NCBI RefSeq assembly: GCF_013393905.1
Contig: NZ_CP040272.1
Coordinates: 7,387,501 to 7,451,500 of the forward strand
DNA from: Nostoc sp. C052
Lineage (GTDB): Bacteria > Cyanobacteriota > Cyanobacteriia > Cyanobacteriales > Nostocaceae
Direction: 5' to 3'
DNA length: 64,000 nucleotides
The translations under genes and the position numbers were made by a program. Of the stretch, positions 26,381 to 35,772 are shown in pieces (positions within the stretch are counted from its first letter, which is position 1; each line of letters starts with the position of its first letter). The notes under the pieces are model-generated. The model was not told where the DNA came from and searched no databases. It saw only the letters and a program-made list of their open reading frames with translations.

Positions 26381-27430
26381 CTACAATGTAATTAAGCTAC
26401 TCTGCTCTGCATATTCGGAAATAACTAGTTTGTGAAAGCGAATAGTATCTTCCAACATAGATTCAAATTTGAGTACTATTAAGTCAACGCCAACGGCTTC
26501 GTATTCTTTCAGACGGTTGATAATAGTATAGCGATCGCCAACCAGTTGAGCAGATAAACCGAGATTGGCTTCGATGGTTTGACTGATATCTAGTTTGTTG
26601 TGGGCAACTACGTTAGGATCGATTTGCTCTTGAAAGTACTTAATCTGCTCCTGATCGGCAGAACGATAAATTGCTTCTAATCTAGCTTCGGCTTGGGCAG
26701 TATATTCACGAAGGATCGCAAAGGCACTCATTGCCACTTTAATCTGACGACCGTAACGATCGCTAGCCAATGTTTTCACTTTCTGCACCAATGCTGCCGT
26801 TTTTTCAGGTTCATCAGCATTGATAAATAGATAATCTCCCAGGCGAGCCGCTAAGTTAATCGCCCTGTCTGATTCCCCAGCAATGAAAATAGGTGGTGTT
26901 GGTGTCGGCTGATCTGCGAGAATACCACCCTTAATGGTGTAGTATTTGCCAACATAGTTAAAGTCTTCGACTGTCCACAGCCCCTTGATTATATCAATGT
27001 ACTCTTCTAATCGCGCGTAGCGATCGCTGTGAGGTAGCCAGATATCTCCATAGCTTTCTACTTCTAATTTCCACCAACCTGCAATCCCACTGAGAGCAAA
27101 TCTGCCATTACTCAGTTGATTTTGAATGTTTGCACTCAAATTGGCAACCACCGCAGGCAGCTTAAAACCAGGTTGTACAGCCGCAACAATCTTGATCTTC
27201 TTGGTGTTCAAACTTGCTAAAGCTGCTGTAATCCAAGCATCAGCAACATTATAGTTAGGCCCATGAACTGCATTTAAGTAATGTTCAGGAATGTAATAGA
27301 AGTCATAACCTAACTCGTCTGCCTGAACAGCCAGTTTTACCAAATCTTCTGTGGATAAATTAGCCTCATGGTTGATAACCCGTAACCATCCACCACAGAC
27401 CGGCGACCAAATTCCAAACTGAAGCGGCAT
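26381..27430 (-). CDS. LLM-class flavin-dependent monooxygenase (SsuD/SfnG-like)
   Basis: 349 aa, bacterial-luciferase TIM-barrel fold. Diagnostic segments: LQFGIWSPVCGGWL (first strand), YDFYYIPEHYLN, KIKIVAAVQPGFKLPAVVA, NGRFALSGIAGWWKLE (the flavin-phosphate region in SsuD-type enzymes), HSDRYARLEEYIDIIKGLW and PPIFIAGESDRAINLAARLGD. Such two-component FMNH2-dependent enzymes cleave C-S bonds of sulfonates or oxidise sulfones. The substrate is not readable. The flavin reductase partner is not in the window. It shares its strand and probable transcript with the LysR fusion downstream. Confidence 0.87.
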   Translation of the reverse strand: MPLQFGIWSPVCGGWLRVINHEANLSTEDLVKLAVQADELGYDFYYIPEHYLNAVHGPNYNVADAWITAALASLNTKKIKIVAAVQPGFKLPAVVANLSANIQNQLSNGRFALSGIAGWWKLEVESYGDIWLPHSDRYARLEEYIDIIKGLWTVEDFNYVGKYYTIKGGILADQPTPTPPIFIAGESDRAINLAARLGDYLFINADEPEKTAALVQKVKTLASDRYGRQIKVAMSAFAILREYTAQAEARLEAIYRSADQEQIKYFQEQIDPNVVAHNKLDISQTIEANLGLSAQLVGDRYTIINRLKEYEAVGVDLIVLKFESMLEDTIRFHKLVISEYAEQSSLITL

Positions 27431-28000
27431 AAATGTTTTTCCTGTGCTTTTTTTTACGAGGCATCAACTAAACTACGGTATCTACATCTTTTTACCGTGA
27501 TTTAGTAGTCCACACTACCACATTTATTTCTGCTGTGTACAGTTGCAGATGATACATGAAAGTCAGTTGTCTATCACGATATGGAATAGCATAGACATTT
27601 TATCGAGTCCTGATTCCTGATTGTCCTGACTGAATCAGGATAATAGCCATCTAATATAAAAATAATTAAATACTCAGCAAAAATGGGCTGTATTCCAAAA
27701 TGGAATACAAAAATGGAGTTTAAGTATATCGAGTCACGACATCAGAAAAATTGTTGTGATAGAGTCTGATTCATTCAGAACTACGGTAGTGCGATCGGGT
27801 TATGGTATATTGTTGCCATCAGAGATTTGTCTACTTGTAAACTCAGAGTAGTTTCCAACCGCTCTCAAGCTTTCGATTTTGACTAAGATTTTGCCCTATC
27901 AAGTTTTAGCTGATTTGTTAGTGATGACAAATCCGGCTTTGTTGCATCACTTGCAAACTTAGATAAATAACCAAGCAGTTTCAATTACAAACGCACAATT
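27431..28000. promoter_or_regulatory. Divergent regulatory region of the two monooxygenase genes
   Basis: 570 nt with no gene, between divergent LLM genes. It contains the LysR-type palindrome at 27690-27708 and a 9-bp inverted repeat TCCTGATTC/GAATCAGGA at 27608-27616 and 27632-27640. A TATATT sequence (about 27804-27809) could be the -10 box of the plus-strand gene. A long leader would separate it from the ATG at 28001. I see no riboswitch fold. Confidence 0.6.
27690..27708. promoter_or_regulatory. LysR-type operator candidate (T-N11-A palindrome)
   Basis: GTATTCCA-AAA-TGGAATAC is a perfect 8-bp inverted repeat with a 3-nt centre. Its TTCCAAAATGGAA core obeys the T-N11-A rule for LysR-family sites. 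It lies between the divergent LLM genes, 260 nt from one and 293 nt from the other, and the nearest regulator gene is the LysR fusion. Confidence 0.55.
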
Positions 28001-29098
28001 ATGGTAGATATTAAATTCGCATACTGGATTCCCAACGTTAGCGGTGGGTTAGTTGTTAGTAAAATTCCCCAACGCACAAATTGGACTTATGAATATAATG
28101 CTCAACTAGCTCAGACGGCTGAAGAAGTTGGGTTTGAATATGGTCTAGCACAAGCCAGATTTATCGCCAGCTATGGTGCTGAGTACCAGCTAGAGGCATT
28201 TACAACCGTGTCCGCTCTAGCTCCAGTCACCAAAAAATTAAAGCTAATTGCAGCAGTTCACCCTGGATTGTGGCATCCGGGAGTAGTTGCCAAAATTGGT
28301 GCAAGTATTGATTTTCTCTCTAACGGTCGGTTTGCTCTGAATGTAGTTAGCGGTTGGTTCAAAGATGAATTCACTATATATGGTGAACATTGGTTAGATC
28401 ATGACGAACGCTATCGTCGTTCAGAAGAATTTATCCGCGTTCTCAAAGGTTTGTGGACTGAGGATGAGTTTCACTTCAAGGGCGACTTTTACCGCATTAA
28501 CGGCGGTTGGGTGAAGCCTAGACCAGTTAATCAGAATCCCCACCCGGAGATATTCCAAGGTGGTAACTCCAAAGCAGCGCGGCGGATGGCTGGCCGCGTC
28601 TCCGATTGGTATTTTATGAATGGCAACACCATAGAAGGTGTGAAAGAGCAAATTGAAGAAGTATCTGCATTAGCTCGTCAAGAAGGACGCACAATTAAGT
28701 TTGGTCTGAATTCTTTTATCATCGTGCGAGATACGGAAGCAGAAGCCCATGAAGTATTGCGCGATATTATTGCCCAAGCCGATGTAGAAGCCGTGAAAGG
28801 ATTTGGCGAAGCGGTAAAACAGGCGGGATCTGCAACTCGTGAACGTGAGGGAATGTGGGCGAATTCCAATTTTGAAGACTTGGTGCAGTATAACGATGGC
28901 TTCCGCTCAGGCTTGATTGGTACGGCTGAACAAGTAGCTGAAAAGATTCGCCAGTTCCATGAAGTGGGAGTTGATTTAATTCTTGGTGGCTTCTTACACT
29001 ACTCAGATGATTTACCAGCATTTGGTAAGACAGTAATCCCACTTGTGCGCGAACTTAAATCTAATCGTCGGACATCTGATGAGTTAGTTGTAGTGTAG
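28001..29098 (+). CDS. sfnG: Dimethylsulfone monooxygenase
   Basis: 365-aa FMNH2-dependent LLM enzyme that converts dimethylsulfone to methanesulfinate, releasing sulfur for assimilation. It opens with FAYWIPNVSGGLVVSKIPQR and carries RFALNVVSGWFKDEF, HDERYRRSEEFIRVLKGLW, PHPEIFQGGNSKAARRMAGR, VSDWYFMNGNTIEG, FEDLVQYNDGFRSGLIGT and VGVDLILGGFLH, the block order of SfnG from pseudomonads. The ATG at 28001 is used. It is transcribed divergently from the LLM/LysR-fusion pair and followed by sfnB 360 nt later on the same strand. In Pseudomonas sfnG is controlled by SfnR (sigma54); here a LysR fusion is the apparent regulator. Confidence 0.93.
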   Translation: MVDIKFAYWIPNVSGGLVVSKIPQRTNWTYEYNAQLAQTAEEVGFEYGLAQARFIASYGAEYQLEAFTTVSALAPVTKKLKLIAAVHPGLWHPGVVAKIGASIDFLSNGRFALNVVSGWFKDEFTIYGEHWLDHDERYRRSEEFIRVLKGLWTEDEFHFKGDFYRINGGWVKPRPVNQNPHPEIFQGGNSKAARRMAGRVSDWYFMNGNTIEGVKEQIEEVSALARQEGRTIKFGLNSFIIVRDTEAEAHEVLRDIIAQADVEAVKGFGEAVKQAGSATREREGMWANSNFEDLVQYNDGFRSGLIGTAEQVAEKIRQFHEVGVDLILGGFLHYSDDLPAFGKTVIPLVRELKSNRRTSDELVVV

Positions 29099-29460
29099 AT
29101 TAACACATACTTTATAAGAGTGGGTTTTGTTGAGCCGACGTTGCTGAATGAAAGTATGATTTTTTTGGGCTACGCGTAGCTTGCTTCCTCGCAGGGGTAC
29201 GCTAACACGCAGAGGCGTAGAGAGTAAGAGTTTGATAAATGGAATTTTTAATTTTCATACCTCAATTCAGCAACGCCATTGAGCCAAACTGTTGAGATCA
29301 CGGCTAAACCCACTTCTACAGCAACTAGCGAAACGCTACGCAGACATCAACACCTAATTGCATAAACTTCCTAAATTCGGGATAACTCTGCGTACCTCCG
29401 CGTTTTCCTTAGCGTTCCTCTGCGTTTAAAGATGATCAATCACAATCAAGGAGTTTTACC
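29099..29460. repeat. Gap with palindromic repeats between sfnG and sfnB
   Basis: No gene. At 29168-29225 the GCTACGCGTAGCTTGC/GCAGGGGTACGC repeat recurs, followed by a low-complexity CTCTGCGTACCTCCGCGTT...CCTCTGCGTTT block (29385-29430) also seen near 35960-36010. An AAGGAG ribosome site for sfnB lies at 29448-29453. Confidence 0.6.
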
Positions 29461-30669
29461 ATGACATCAGTAATTAATACTGACCAGAAGGCGCATATTA
29501 TTCGGGATGACAAAGAAGCGATCGCGATCGCACACGAACTAGCAGCTGAGTTTGCCAAGGGAGACTCAGAACGCGACCAAAATCGACGTTTACCTGCTGA
29601 GGAAGTAGAAAAGTTCTCCCAAAGTGGATTGTGGGGAATTACAGTCCCGAAAGAGTATGGCGGTGCTTTTGTCTCAAGTGCCACCCTGGCAGAAGTAGTT
29701 AAAATCATCTCCGAAGCCGACTCTAGCCTCGGTCAAATTCCCCAAAACCACCTCTACATGGTGGAAGCAGTTCGGTTGGATGGTACAGATGAGCAGAAAA
29801 AGTTCTTCTTTGATTTGGTTCTACAAGGTAAGCGCTTTGGTAACGCCTTCTCGGAAATTGGCACAAAGTCTGTCACCGATGTGCAGACAAAGTTAACACC
29901 AGATGGTTCTGACTTCGTACTCAACGGACGCAAATATTACTCTGCTGGGGCATTACTAGCACATTGGGTTCCTGTGATTGCCAGTAATCCAGATGGTAAG
30001 ACAGTGGTGGCATTTGTCGAAAGAGATGCCGAAGGACTAACCCTACTTGATGATTGGACGAGCTTCGGACAGCGTACCACTGCTAGCGGCACTACCATTA
30101 TTGAAAATGTGAAAGTTAAAGCAGAACACGTGATTCCGCACTACTTAGCCTTTGAAAGGGCTACTCCAATGGGTGCGATCGCGCAAATTATCCAAGCCGC
30201 CGTAGATGTAGGAATTGCCAAAGCCGCAGTCCGTGACACCATCCACTTTGTCCGCAACTATACCCGCCCTTGGGTTGACAGCAATTTAGAAAAAGGCTAC
30301 GAAGATCCGCTGACACTGTACAACTTAGGCAATGTCCAAATTCAGGTTCATGCTTCTGAAGCATTGCTGCGTCGTGCAGGCGAATTTCTTGATATTGCTA
30401 ACGAGTCAGGTTTAGAAGAACCCAAGGTAGTTGAAGCATCGATCGCAGTTGCCGAAGCCAAAGCCTTAGCCACCGAGGCAGCATTATTAGCTACTAACAA
30501 GTTGTTTGAACTAGCAGGTACTAAGTCCACATTGGAGGAATTCAACTACAATCGCCACTGGCGAAATGCCCGCGCTCACACACTCCACGATCCCGTGCGT
30601 TGGAAATACTACGCTGTTGGTAACTACTTCCTCAATGGTGTCTACCCTCCACGTCATCCTTGGCTGTAA
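29461..30669 (+). CDS. sfnB: SfnB-family flavoprotein for sulfur acquisition
   Basis: 402 aa, acyl-CoA-dehydrogenase fold. Typical SfnB/DszC stretches: FSQSGLWGITVPKEYGGAFV, ADSSLGQIPQNHLYMVEAVR, GNAFSEIGTKSVTDVQTKL, FVLNGRKYYSAGALLAHWVP, DDWTSFGQRTTASGTTIIEN, and the C-terminal RHWRNARAHTLHDPVRWKYY with YPPRHPWL. These proteins lack the acyl-CoA dehydrogenase catalytic Glu and act as FMN-dependent oxidoreductases or monooxygenases in sulfone/sulfonate use. The ATG is well placed after AAGGAG. It follows sfnG on the same strand. The exact step is not settled for the family. Confidence 0.9.
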   Translation: MTSVINTDQKAHIIRDDKEAIAIAHELAAEFAKGDSERDQNRRLPAEEVEKFSQSGLWGITVPKEYGGAFVSSATLAEVVKIISEADSSLGQIPQNHLYMVEAVRLDGTDEQKKFFFDLVLQGKRFGNAFSEIGTKSVTDVQTKLTPDGSDFVLNGRKYYSAGALLAHWVPVIASNPDGKTVVAFVERDAEGLTLLDDWTSFGQRTTASGTTIIENVKVKAEHVIPHYLAFERATPMGAIAQIIQAAVDVGIAKAAVRDTIHFVRNYTRPWVDSNLEKGYEDPLTLYNLGNVQIQVHASEALLRRAGEFLDIANESGLEEPKVVEASIAVAEAKALATEAALLATNKLFELAGTKSTLEEFNYNRHWRNARAHTLHDPVRWKYYAVGNYFLNGVYPPRHPWL

Positions 30670-30717
30670 TTGCCATATTCTCTATTCCCGGATTTCTCAC
30701 CACACCTCTCAAAGCCT

Positions 30718-30800
30718 GCGCTTGTGCAGGGGAGAAGTAAGAAGTAATGAGTAAGAAGTAAAAACTTCTTACTCATTACTCATTACTCATTACTTCTCCT
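30718..30800. repeat. AGTAATGAGTAAGAAG tandem-repeat hairpin
   Basis: AGAAGTAAGAAGTAATGAGTAAGAAGT pairs with ACTTCTTACTCATTACTCATTACT, making a stem of more than 20 bp around AAAA. It is a typical short-tandem-repeat hairpin of heterocystous cyanobacteria and sits between sfnB and the membrane-protein gene. Confidence 0.75.
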
Positions 30801-30837
30801 CTGCTCTATCAAATCCAACATTATTTAAGTTGATACT

Positions 30838-31890
30838 ATGAGCGTTGCAAATCCAACTCAAAGGCGGAGCATTTGGAAAAGCCAGCCATTTAAGGGGCTA
30901 CTTTTCATTGCTATAATTGCTGTCATTAGCTATATTTTTGAACTCATATTTGGTCAAATTATTCAGCTGAATGTGGGCACAAAGTTGACTTATATCACGA
31001 TATGCTTCGTTTGGTGGTGGCATCTAGGTTTTTCCCTCAACGGCTATCCAGGTTCCCGCTTTTCTCCTACCCGATTTGGACGAGGAACAGTGAATTTAGT
31101 AGTACTGTTGGCGCTAGTTTACATAACTGGAGAAGTTTGGAAGTTTATCTCTGCAAAACCAGCGATCGCTGATACACCTGTTGGCTTATGGGGACAAACA
31201 GCAATTATTGCCGCCGCCGCCAGTTTATTCTTCTTTGACAACACAATCGTTACCACTGATGAAGTACGCAACTGGCATCCAGTGAGCGGTTTTCTCAATA
31301 TCTTTTTTGCCATCTTCTTTATTGCCCCTGCCCTCACCTTTCTACCACAAATGTGGGGACTTCAACCGTTTTACATTCCTTGGTATTGGTATCCTTGTTC
31401 AACAGTATTCGGTAGTTTCTTTGAACGTTGGCCTTTAAACAAATTGGAACTAGGAATGCCACGTTTGGGATTACTGCATACAGGTATTATTTTGCTACTC
31501 ACTCTGATTACAGAATTGTTCCTCAAACAGCTAGGATTGGATTTATTTACCACAACAACAGGCCCAACCTTTGCAGCTATTTGGACGACTATTGGTTTAG
31601 GATTTGTTTGGCAATTCAATATGTGGCCTTTCACGGAGTTGTCACAGCCCACAAAAGGCATAGTTGCATCTGTTGCTAGTTTAATAATTTCAGTCTTATT
31701 CTACCTGGTGACAGTATCCCTAATAGGTCAGGAAAATATTATCCAAGGGCTTTACTGGTGGTTTAATATACTTTGGGTTCAAGTATTCTTAATGGCTCCA
31801 GGATTATACGACGGAATTAGTCTTTGGCAGGATGTACCGCCACTAGTTGAAGAACAGCAACCCCTGAGCTTGAATCGTGAAGGGCGTTAG
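30838..31890 (+). CDS. Unknown polytopic membrane protein in sulfur island
   Basis: 350 aa with about nine or ten hydrophobic helices (roughly 18-37, 45-65, 83-103, 115-135, 148-172, 210-232, 243-262, 270-292, 300-322). It is rich in Trp (ICFVWWWHLGFSLNG, YIPWYWYPCSTVFG, GLYWWFNILWVQVF) and I do not recognise the family. No ATP-binding or permease signature is visible. It lies 170 nt after sfnB on the same strand, so transport or membrane-linked electron supply for organosulfur use is an inference from position. The ATG at 30838 is the first in frame. Confidence 0.75.
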   Translation: MSVANPTQRRSIWKSQPFKGLLFIAIIAVISYIFELIFGQIIQLNVGTKLTYITICFVWWWHLGFSLNGYPGSRFSPTRFGRGTVNLVVLLALVYITGEVWKFISAKPAIADTPVGLWGQTAIIAAAASLFFFDNTIVTTDEVRNWHPVSGFLNIFFAIFFIAPALTFLPQMWGLQPFYIPWYWYPCSTVFGSFFERWPLNKLELGMPRLGLLHTGIILLLTLITELFLKQLGLDLFTTTTGPTFAAIWTTIGLGFVWQFNMWPFTELSQPTKGIVASVASLIISVLFYLVTVSLIGQENIIQGLYWWFNILWVQVFLMAPGLYDGISLWQDVPPLVEEQQPLSLNREGR

Positions 31891-32241
31891 AATAATTCGT
31901 AATTCGTAATTCGTAGTTAAGAATTCAATTATGAATTATGCATTAGCTATTAGGTTGGGTTGAGGTACGTAAGCTTTTACGTATACAACTTGCATTATCA
32001 GGGCGGTGCAAGATGCCCACCCCACAATCATAGTTCCTGAGACGAAGGGCACTAAGAAAAGCTATAAGCTTTGCCCTAACTGGTTCCCAGCCTGGAGGCT
32101 GGGAACCCATTCTCGGAGGCTCCGCCTCCAGTGGGCTGACCAGAGGCAGAGCCTCTTGGAATACATTCCCATTCTTCAGACTGGGAACGAGGTGAAACAA
32201 GCCTTTCGCCTTTTCTTAGTGCCATTCGTTGCTGAGAGGAT
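31891..32241. repeat. Composite repeat with a 26-bp perfect palindrome
   Basis: TAATTCGTAATTCGTAATTCG (31895-31915) is a short tandem repeat. GGTTCCCAGCCT-GG-AGGCTGGGAACC (32082-32107) is a perfect palindrome, followed by GGAGGC-TCC-GCCTCC (32115-32129), AGAGGC-AGA-GCCTCT and a closing GACTGGGAACGAGG. This is a dispersed multi-hairpin repeat known across cyanobacteria. Frames on both strands here are shadows of it. It lies at the 3' end of the convergent porin gene. Confidence 0.75.
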
Positions 32242-33876
32242 TCAAAAGGTGAAGGTTGTCCTGACAGTGCCAATTACGGCATCCTGATTGTCATTGTTTT
32301 GAGCCGGAGCAGTGATCCAAATTACGCCAGGGGTGATAGCAATGTTATCTGTAAACTGATACTTGTAAAAACCTTCAATGTGTAAGGATAAATCGTTTGC
32401 AGGTGCAGGATTACCACCCCGATAAGGTTCTGCACCCACAATAACACCACCAAGGTTGCCTTGTTTACCTAAGTCTGGGAATGCCAATCCCAGAGCATAG
32501 TACCAAATATCTGCACTACCACTACCTGCCAGATTCTTGGCGTTAGTGTAGCCAAAGAAGCCATTGACTGCAAATCGAGGACTAAATTTATAGAAGGCTT
32601 CGACTCCGTAAGAGTTGGTAATCGTCCGCTCAAATGGAGTATTGGCTTGTTGTGTTCCGACTAGTGTAAAACCACTACCAAGGTCAAATATTCCTCCCCG
32701 ATTTTGGTAGGCATTTACATAAGTCAAACCAATGCCAGAGTTCTTGTTGGGGTTCCATGCTATTTGTCCAAAGGCGCTGTATTGACCATTAAAAAAACCG
32801 CTGTCTGGCTGAGGATTGGCATGATCTCCTGCTAAGTAAGCCAAACTCAATACCAATTGGTCACTGAGTCGATAATTGAATCCTCCACCAGCACCACCAC
32901 CAATACGATAGATAGGGCTAGAGGAAGCAAATTCTGTCAAAGCGCGACCGCCACCCGTAGCACTATCGAGATATGGACTCAGAGTCGGAACAAAGTCAAA
33001 AAATACTCCATTTATTGCTCCTATGTAAGCATCGATTTTGCTACCAACTGGAAAATAGTAAGAGAGCCAATCTACGGCTACTTGATTGTTACTAGGAGCA
33101 AGATTGAAGGTTTGCAAACCTTCGGCTGAACCACCAGGAAGCTGCAAAATAGTAGCGTTTCCAGCAGTTAAACGAGTATTGAGAGTGTCTTTACCTGTAA
33201 AACTAGTTTTGAAAACGAGGCGAACTCTATCTTGAAAAACTGTATTATCTCCATTAACTGTGCCTTGAAAGGCATTTGTAATCACAAAAATAGCTTCCGC
33301 AGAAAGCTTTGTAGTTGTTGAAAACTGATTTGCTTCTAGTTCCGCAGTCCTAGCTTCTAAATTATCAACACGACCCCGCAAAGTTGCTAGTTCAGCAGTA
33401 AATTCTTCTTGCAGTCTTTGTACAATAGTTAAGTCTTCTTTGGTAACTAAATCAGATGTAGCTGTTGCAATTAGCTCGTTGATCCGAGATAAACAAGCAT
33501 TTAAACCTGCTGCAAATTCATAGCGAGTAATGGCGCGGTTTCCTCGATAAGTGCTATTTGGATATCCCGCAATACATGCATAACGCTCAACTAAAGATTG
33601 AAGTGCGCCAAATGCCCAATCAGTTGGTTGCACATCTGAAAACTGAGATACAGATGTTACCTGAGACATCCTGTTTATCTGTTGGACATTTATATCACTA
33701 TTGATTGCAGGAATTTTAGGTGTTTGGGCGATGGTTGTTACCAAGGGATTATCCCTGAAATTGCCAATTTCAGCCACTAATTTACTGTCTTCGGCATGGG
33801 CTGATGTGCTGACTAGCAAAGTAGCACCCAAAATCACCGATTCCATAAATAAATTATGAAATGAACGATTGAACAT
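32242..33876 (-). CDS. Iron-uptake porin (SLH-OprB type)
   Basis: Outer-membrane channel of 544 aa. A signal peptide (hydrophobic core near residues 12-24, ending STSAHAED) precedes a single SLH domain (FSDVQPTDWAFGALQSLVER, YPNSTYRGNRAITRYEFAAG), a short coiled coil (LRGRVDNLEARTAELEANQF) and an OprB-type beta-barrel ending in an aromatic residue (...VRTTFTF). This layout defines the cyanobacterial iron-uptake porins, which pass inorganic iron and probably other small solutes. The frame opens at GTG 33885, but GAGGAG sits 8 nt before ATG 33876, so I use the latter. Position inside the sulfur island suggests it might import organosulfur compounds; that is speculation. Confidence 0.9.
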   Translation of the reverse strand: MFNRSFHNLFMESVILGATLLVSTSAHAEDSKLVAEIGNFRDNPLVTTIAQTPKIPAINSDINVQQINRMSQVTSVSQFSDVQPTDWAFGALQSLVERYACIAGYPNSTYRGNRAITRYEFAAGLNACLSRINELIATATSDLVTKEDLTIVQRLQEEFTAELATLRGRVDNLEARTAELEANQFSTTTKLSAEAIFVITNAFQGTVNGDNTVFQDRVRLVFKTSFTGKDTLNTRLTAGNATILQLPGGSAEGLQTFNLAPSNNQVAVDWLSYYFPVGSKIDAYIGAINGVFFDFVPTLSPYLDSATGGGRALTEFASSSPIYRIGGGAGGGFNYRLSDQLVLSLAYLAGDHANPQPDSGFFNGQYSAFGQIAWNPNKNSGIGLTYVNAYQNRGGIFDLGSGFTLVGTQQANTPFERTITNSYGVEAFYKFSPRFAVNGFFGYTNAKNLAGSGSADIWYYALGLAFPDLGKQGNLGGVIVGAEPYRGGNPAPANDLSLHIEGFYKYQFTDNIAITPGVIWITAPAQNNDNQDAVIGTVRTTFTF

Positions 33877-34522
33877 TTCTGTCACTCCTCACATTGTTGA
33901 TTTGAAAAATTTAGTGAAAGCAATCAAATATCTCGGTGACTTGTCCAGCTAAAAACTTATGACTGTCCTGAAAAATGTTTAATTACTCTTACAATTAAAA
34001 GGTTTCACTAATACAAATGTAATGACACACCTCAGTAAATTTCTGAAGTTTTGTCTGTATATTTCAGTGTCAAAAAAGACTTGTTTTGACAACAATAGGA
34101 TTCCTCTAAAAGCTGGTCTATTTGCCAAGAAAATATCTATCTGTAAAAATATTTAAACTTTTAGAGAAAAATCTAATTTTTGCCTATTAGTTGCTAACTA
34201 CTGTTTGTCGATCAGGCTAAAGTAGCTTAGTGCATTCAAGTTACTAATATTGCATATATGCTCTTGAAAAACAAGTACATTAAAATAATTTTTCTAATGT
34301 ATTTTTTTTTCTGATTAGCTCTCAAGTAAATATTTTTTGATTCAGCACTAAGAAGCTATATATTTAGTAAAAATTATTTAATTTTAGCTTGTTTTATTAG
34401 TTAAACTATGCAATTATATAGTGATAGTACGGTAATTTTATCAAAACACTGTAAATTGAAAGTTTTTCCAACCAAGTTTATAGTTACTCCTCACGAAAAG
34501 TTAGCAGGAGAAGTTGCAAGAT
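33877..34522. promoter_or_regulatory. Divergent promoter region of porin and DszC-like gene
   Basis: About 640 nt, very AT-rich, no gene. A 10-bp palindrome GCATATATGC lies at 34252-34261. GAGGAG (minus) serves the porin and GCAGGAG (plus, 34504-34510) serves the flavoprotein. I cannot place a Fur or LysR site with confidence. Confidence 0.4.
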
Positions 34523-35707
34523 ATGCAATTAATCGAAACTAAAGAGTCTCAAAATTATCTTGATATAGCTAAGTCTTTAGCAAAGGAATTTGCCGAAACT
34601 GCTGTAGAGCGGGATGCTAAAGGTGGAACACCAAAGTATGAACGCGATCGCTTGCGTCAAAGCAGCTTACTGAAACTGATCGTACCCACAGAGTACGGTG
34701 GTTTAGGACAAAACTGGATTACCGTTCTGCAAATTACCCGCGAGTTTGCCAAGGTTGATAGCTCCATTGCTCACGTCTTTTCTTACCACCATCTAGGTGT
34801 AGTCATTCCTCATATCTTTGGTTCGGCGGAGCAAAAACAGCGATATTACTCAGAAACTATTCACAATAATTGGTTTTGGTGCAATGCCCTTAACCCTTTA
34901 GATAAAAGAACTACTCTGACACCAGAAAATAATTATTTCCGTCTCAACGGTGTTAAAAGCTTTTGCTCTGGCTCTCAAGACTCGGATATATTGCCGATCA
35001 CTGCAACTCATCAAGAAACTGGTGAATTGAGTATTTTGGTAATTCCCACCCAACGGCAAGGTGTTACTGTTCATCATGATTGGAATAATATCGGGCAACG
35101 GCAAACAGATAGTGGTAGTGTGACTTTTGAGAATGTGTTGGTGTACCCTGAGGAAATTCTTAGTAGTAGAGACAAACAAAGTCAACCGTTCACCACTATT
35201 CGCGCCTGCTTAACTCAATTGAATCTTGCTAATATCTACCTGGGAATTGCTCAGGGAGCCTTTGAAGCTGCTAAAACGTATACTTCCACTAATACAAAAC
35301 CTTGGCTGACATCAGGTGTAGAGAGTGCAACCAAAGATCCTTACATCCTTCAGCACTACGGCAAAATATGGGTTGATCTGCAAGCAGCCACATATTTAAC
35401 TGAGCAAGCGGGAGAATTACTACAAGCAGCTTGGGAGCGAGAATGGTCACTGACCTCAGAACAGCGGGGAGAGTGTGCGCTTTTAGTTGCTGCTGCTAAA
35501 GTGGTCGCTACTAAAGCCGGCTTAGACATTACCAACCGTATATTTGAAGTTATGGGCGCACGTGCGACTAGTGCAAAATATGGCTTTGATCGCTATTGGC
35601 GCAATCTCCGCACGTTCACTCTCCACGATCCAGTCGATTACAAAATTCAAGATATCGGAAACTGGGCGTTAAATGATGAACTGCCAAAACCTAACTTTTA
35701 TTCATAG
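34523..35707 (+). CDS. DszC/SfnB-like acyl-CoA-dehydrogenase-fold flavoprotein
   Basis: 394 aa, a second and divergent member of the sfnB superfamily. Features: LLKLIVPTEYGGLGQNWITV, FAKVDSSIAHVFSYHHLGVV, WFWCNALNPLDKRTTLTPEN, FRLNGVKSFCSGSQDSDILP, HHDWNNIGQRQTDSGSVTFE, GARATSAKYGFDRYWRNLRT and FTLHDPVDYKIQDIGNWALN. The SGSQDSD and HHLG segments resemble DszC (dibenzothiophene monooxygenase), so an S- or N-oxygenase acting with reduced flavin is likely. The frame opens at TTG 34514, but GGAG at 34507-34510 leaves only 3 nt to it; the ATG at 34523 has normal spacing. Substrate unknown. Confidence 0.85.
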   Translation: MQLIETKESQNYLDIAKSLAKEFAETAVERDAKGGTPKYERDRLRQSSLLKLIVPTEYGGLGQNWITVLQITREFAKVDSSIAHVFSYHHLGVVIPHIFGSAEQKQRYYSETIHNNWFWCNALNPLDKRTTLTPENNYFRLNGVKSFCSGSQDSDILPITATHQETGELSILVIPTQRQGVTVHHDWNNIGQRQTDSGSVTFENVLVYPEEILSSRDKQSQPFTTIRACLTQLNLANIYLGIAQGAFEAAKTYTSTNTKPWLTSGVESATKDPYILQHYGKIWVDLQAATYLTEQAGELLQAAWEREWSLTSEQRGECALLVAAAKVVATKAGLDITNRIFEVMGARATSAKYGFDRYWRNLRTFTLHDPVDYKIQDIGNWALNDELPKPNFYS

Positions 35708-35772
35708 TAGTCTGTCAAATTCATTTTCATTTTGACGATTGGGGAGACGCGATAAATCGCCGTCTCTACAAG
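35705..35772. repeat. 68-bp repeat, inverted partner of 40460-40522
   Basis: Begins at the stop codon of the DszC-like gene: TAGTAGTCTGTCAAATTCAT then AGACGCGATAAATCGCCGTCTCT (itself a stem) and ACAAG. The reverse complement recurs at 40460-40522 with a few changes and a 5-nt indel. The pair encloses the sulfatase and the following membrane-protein gene. Confidence 0.85.

Noticed and set aside
32006..32287. Frames on both strands next to the porin
   Set aside because: They cross the 26-bp palindrome and its companion hairpins; not coding.
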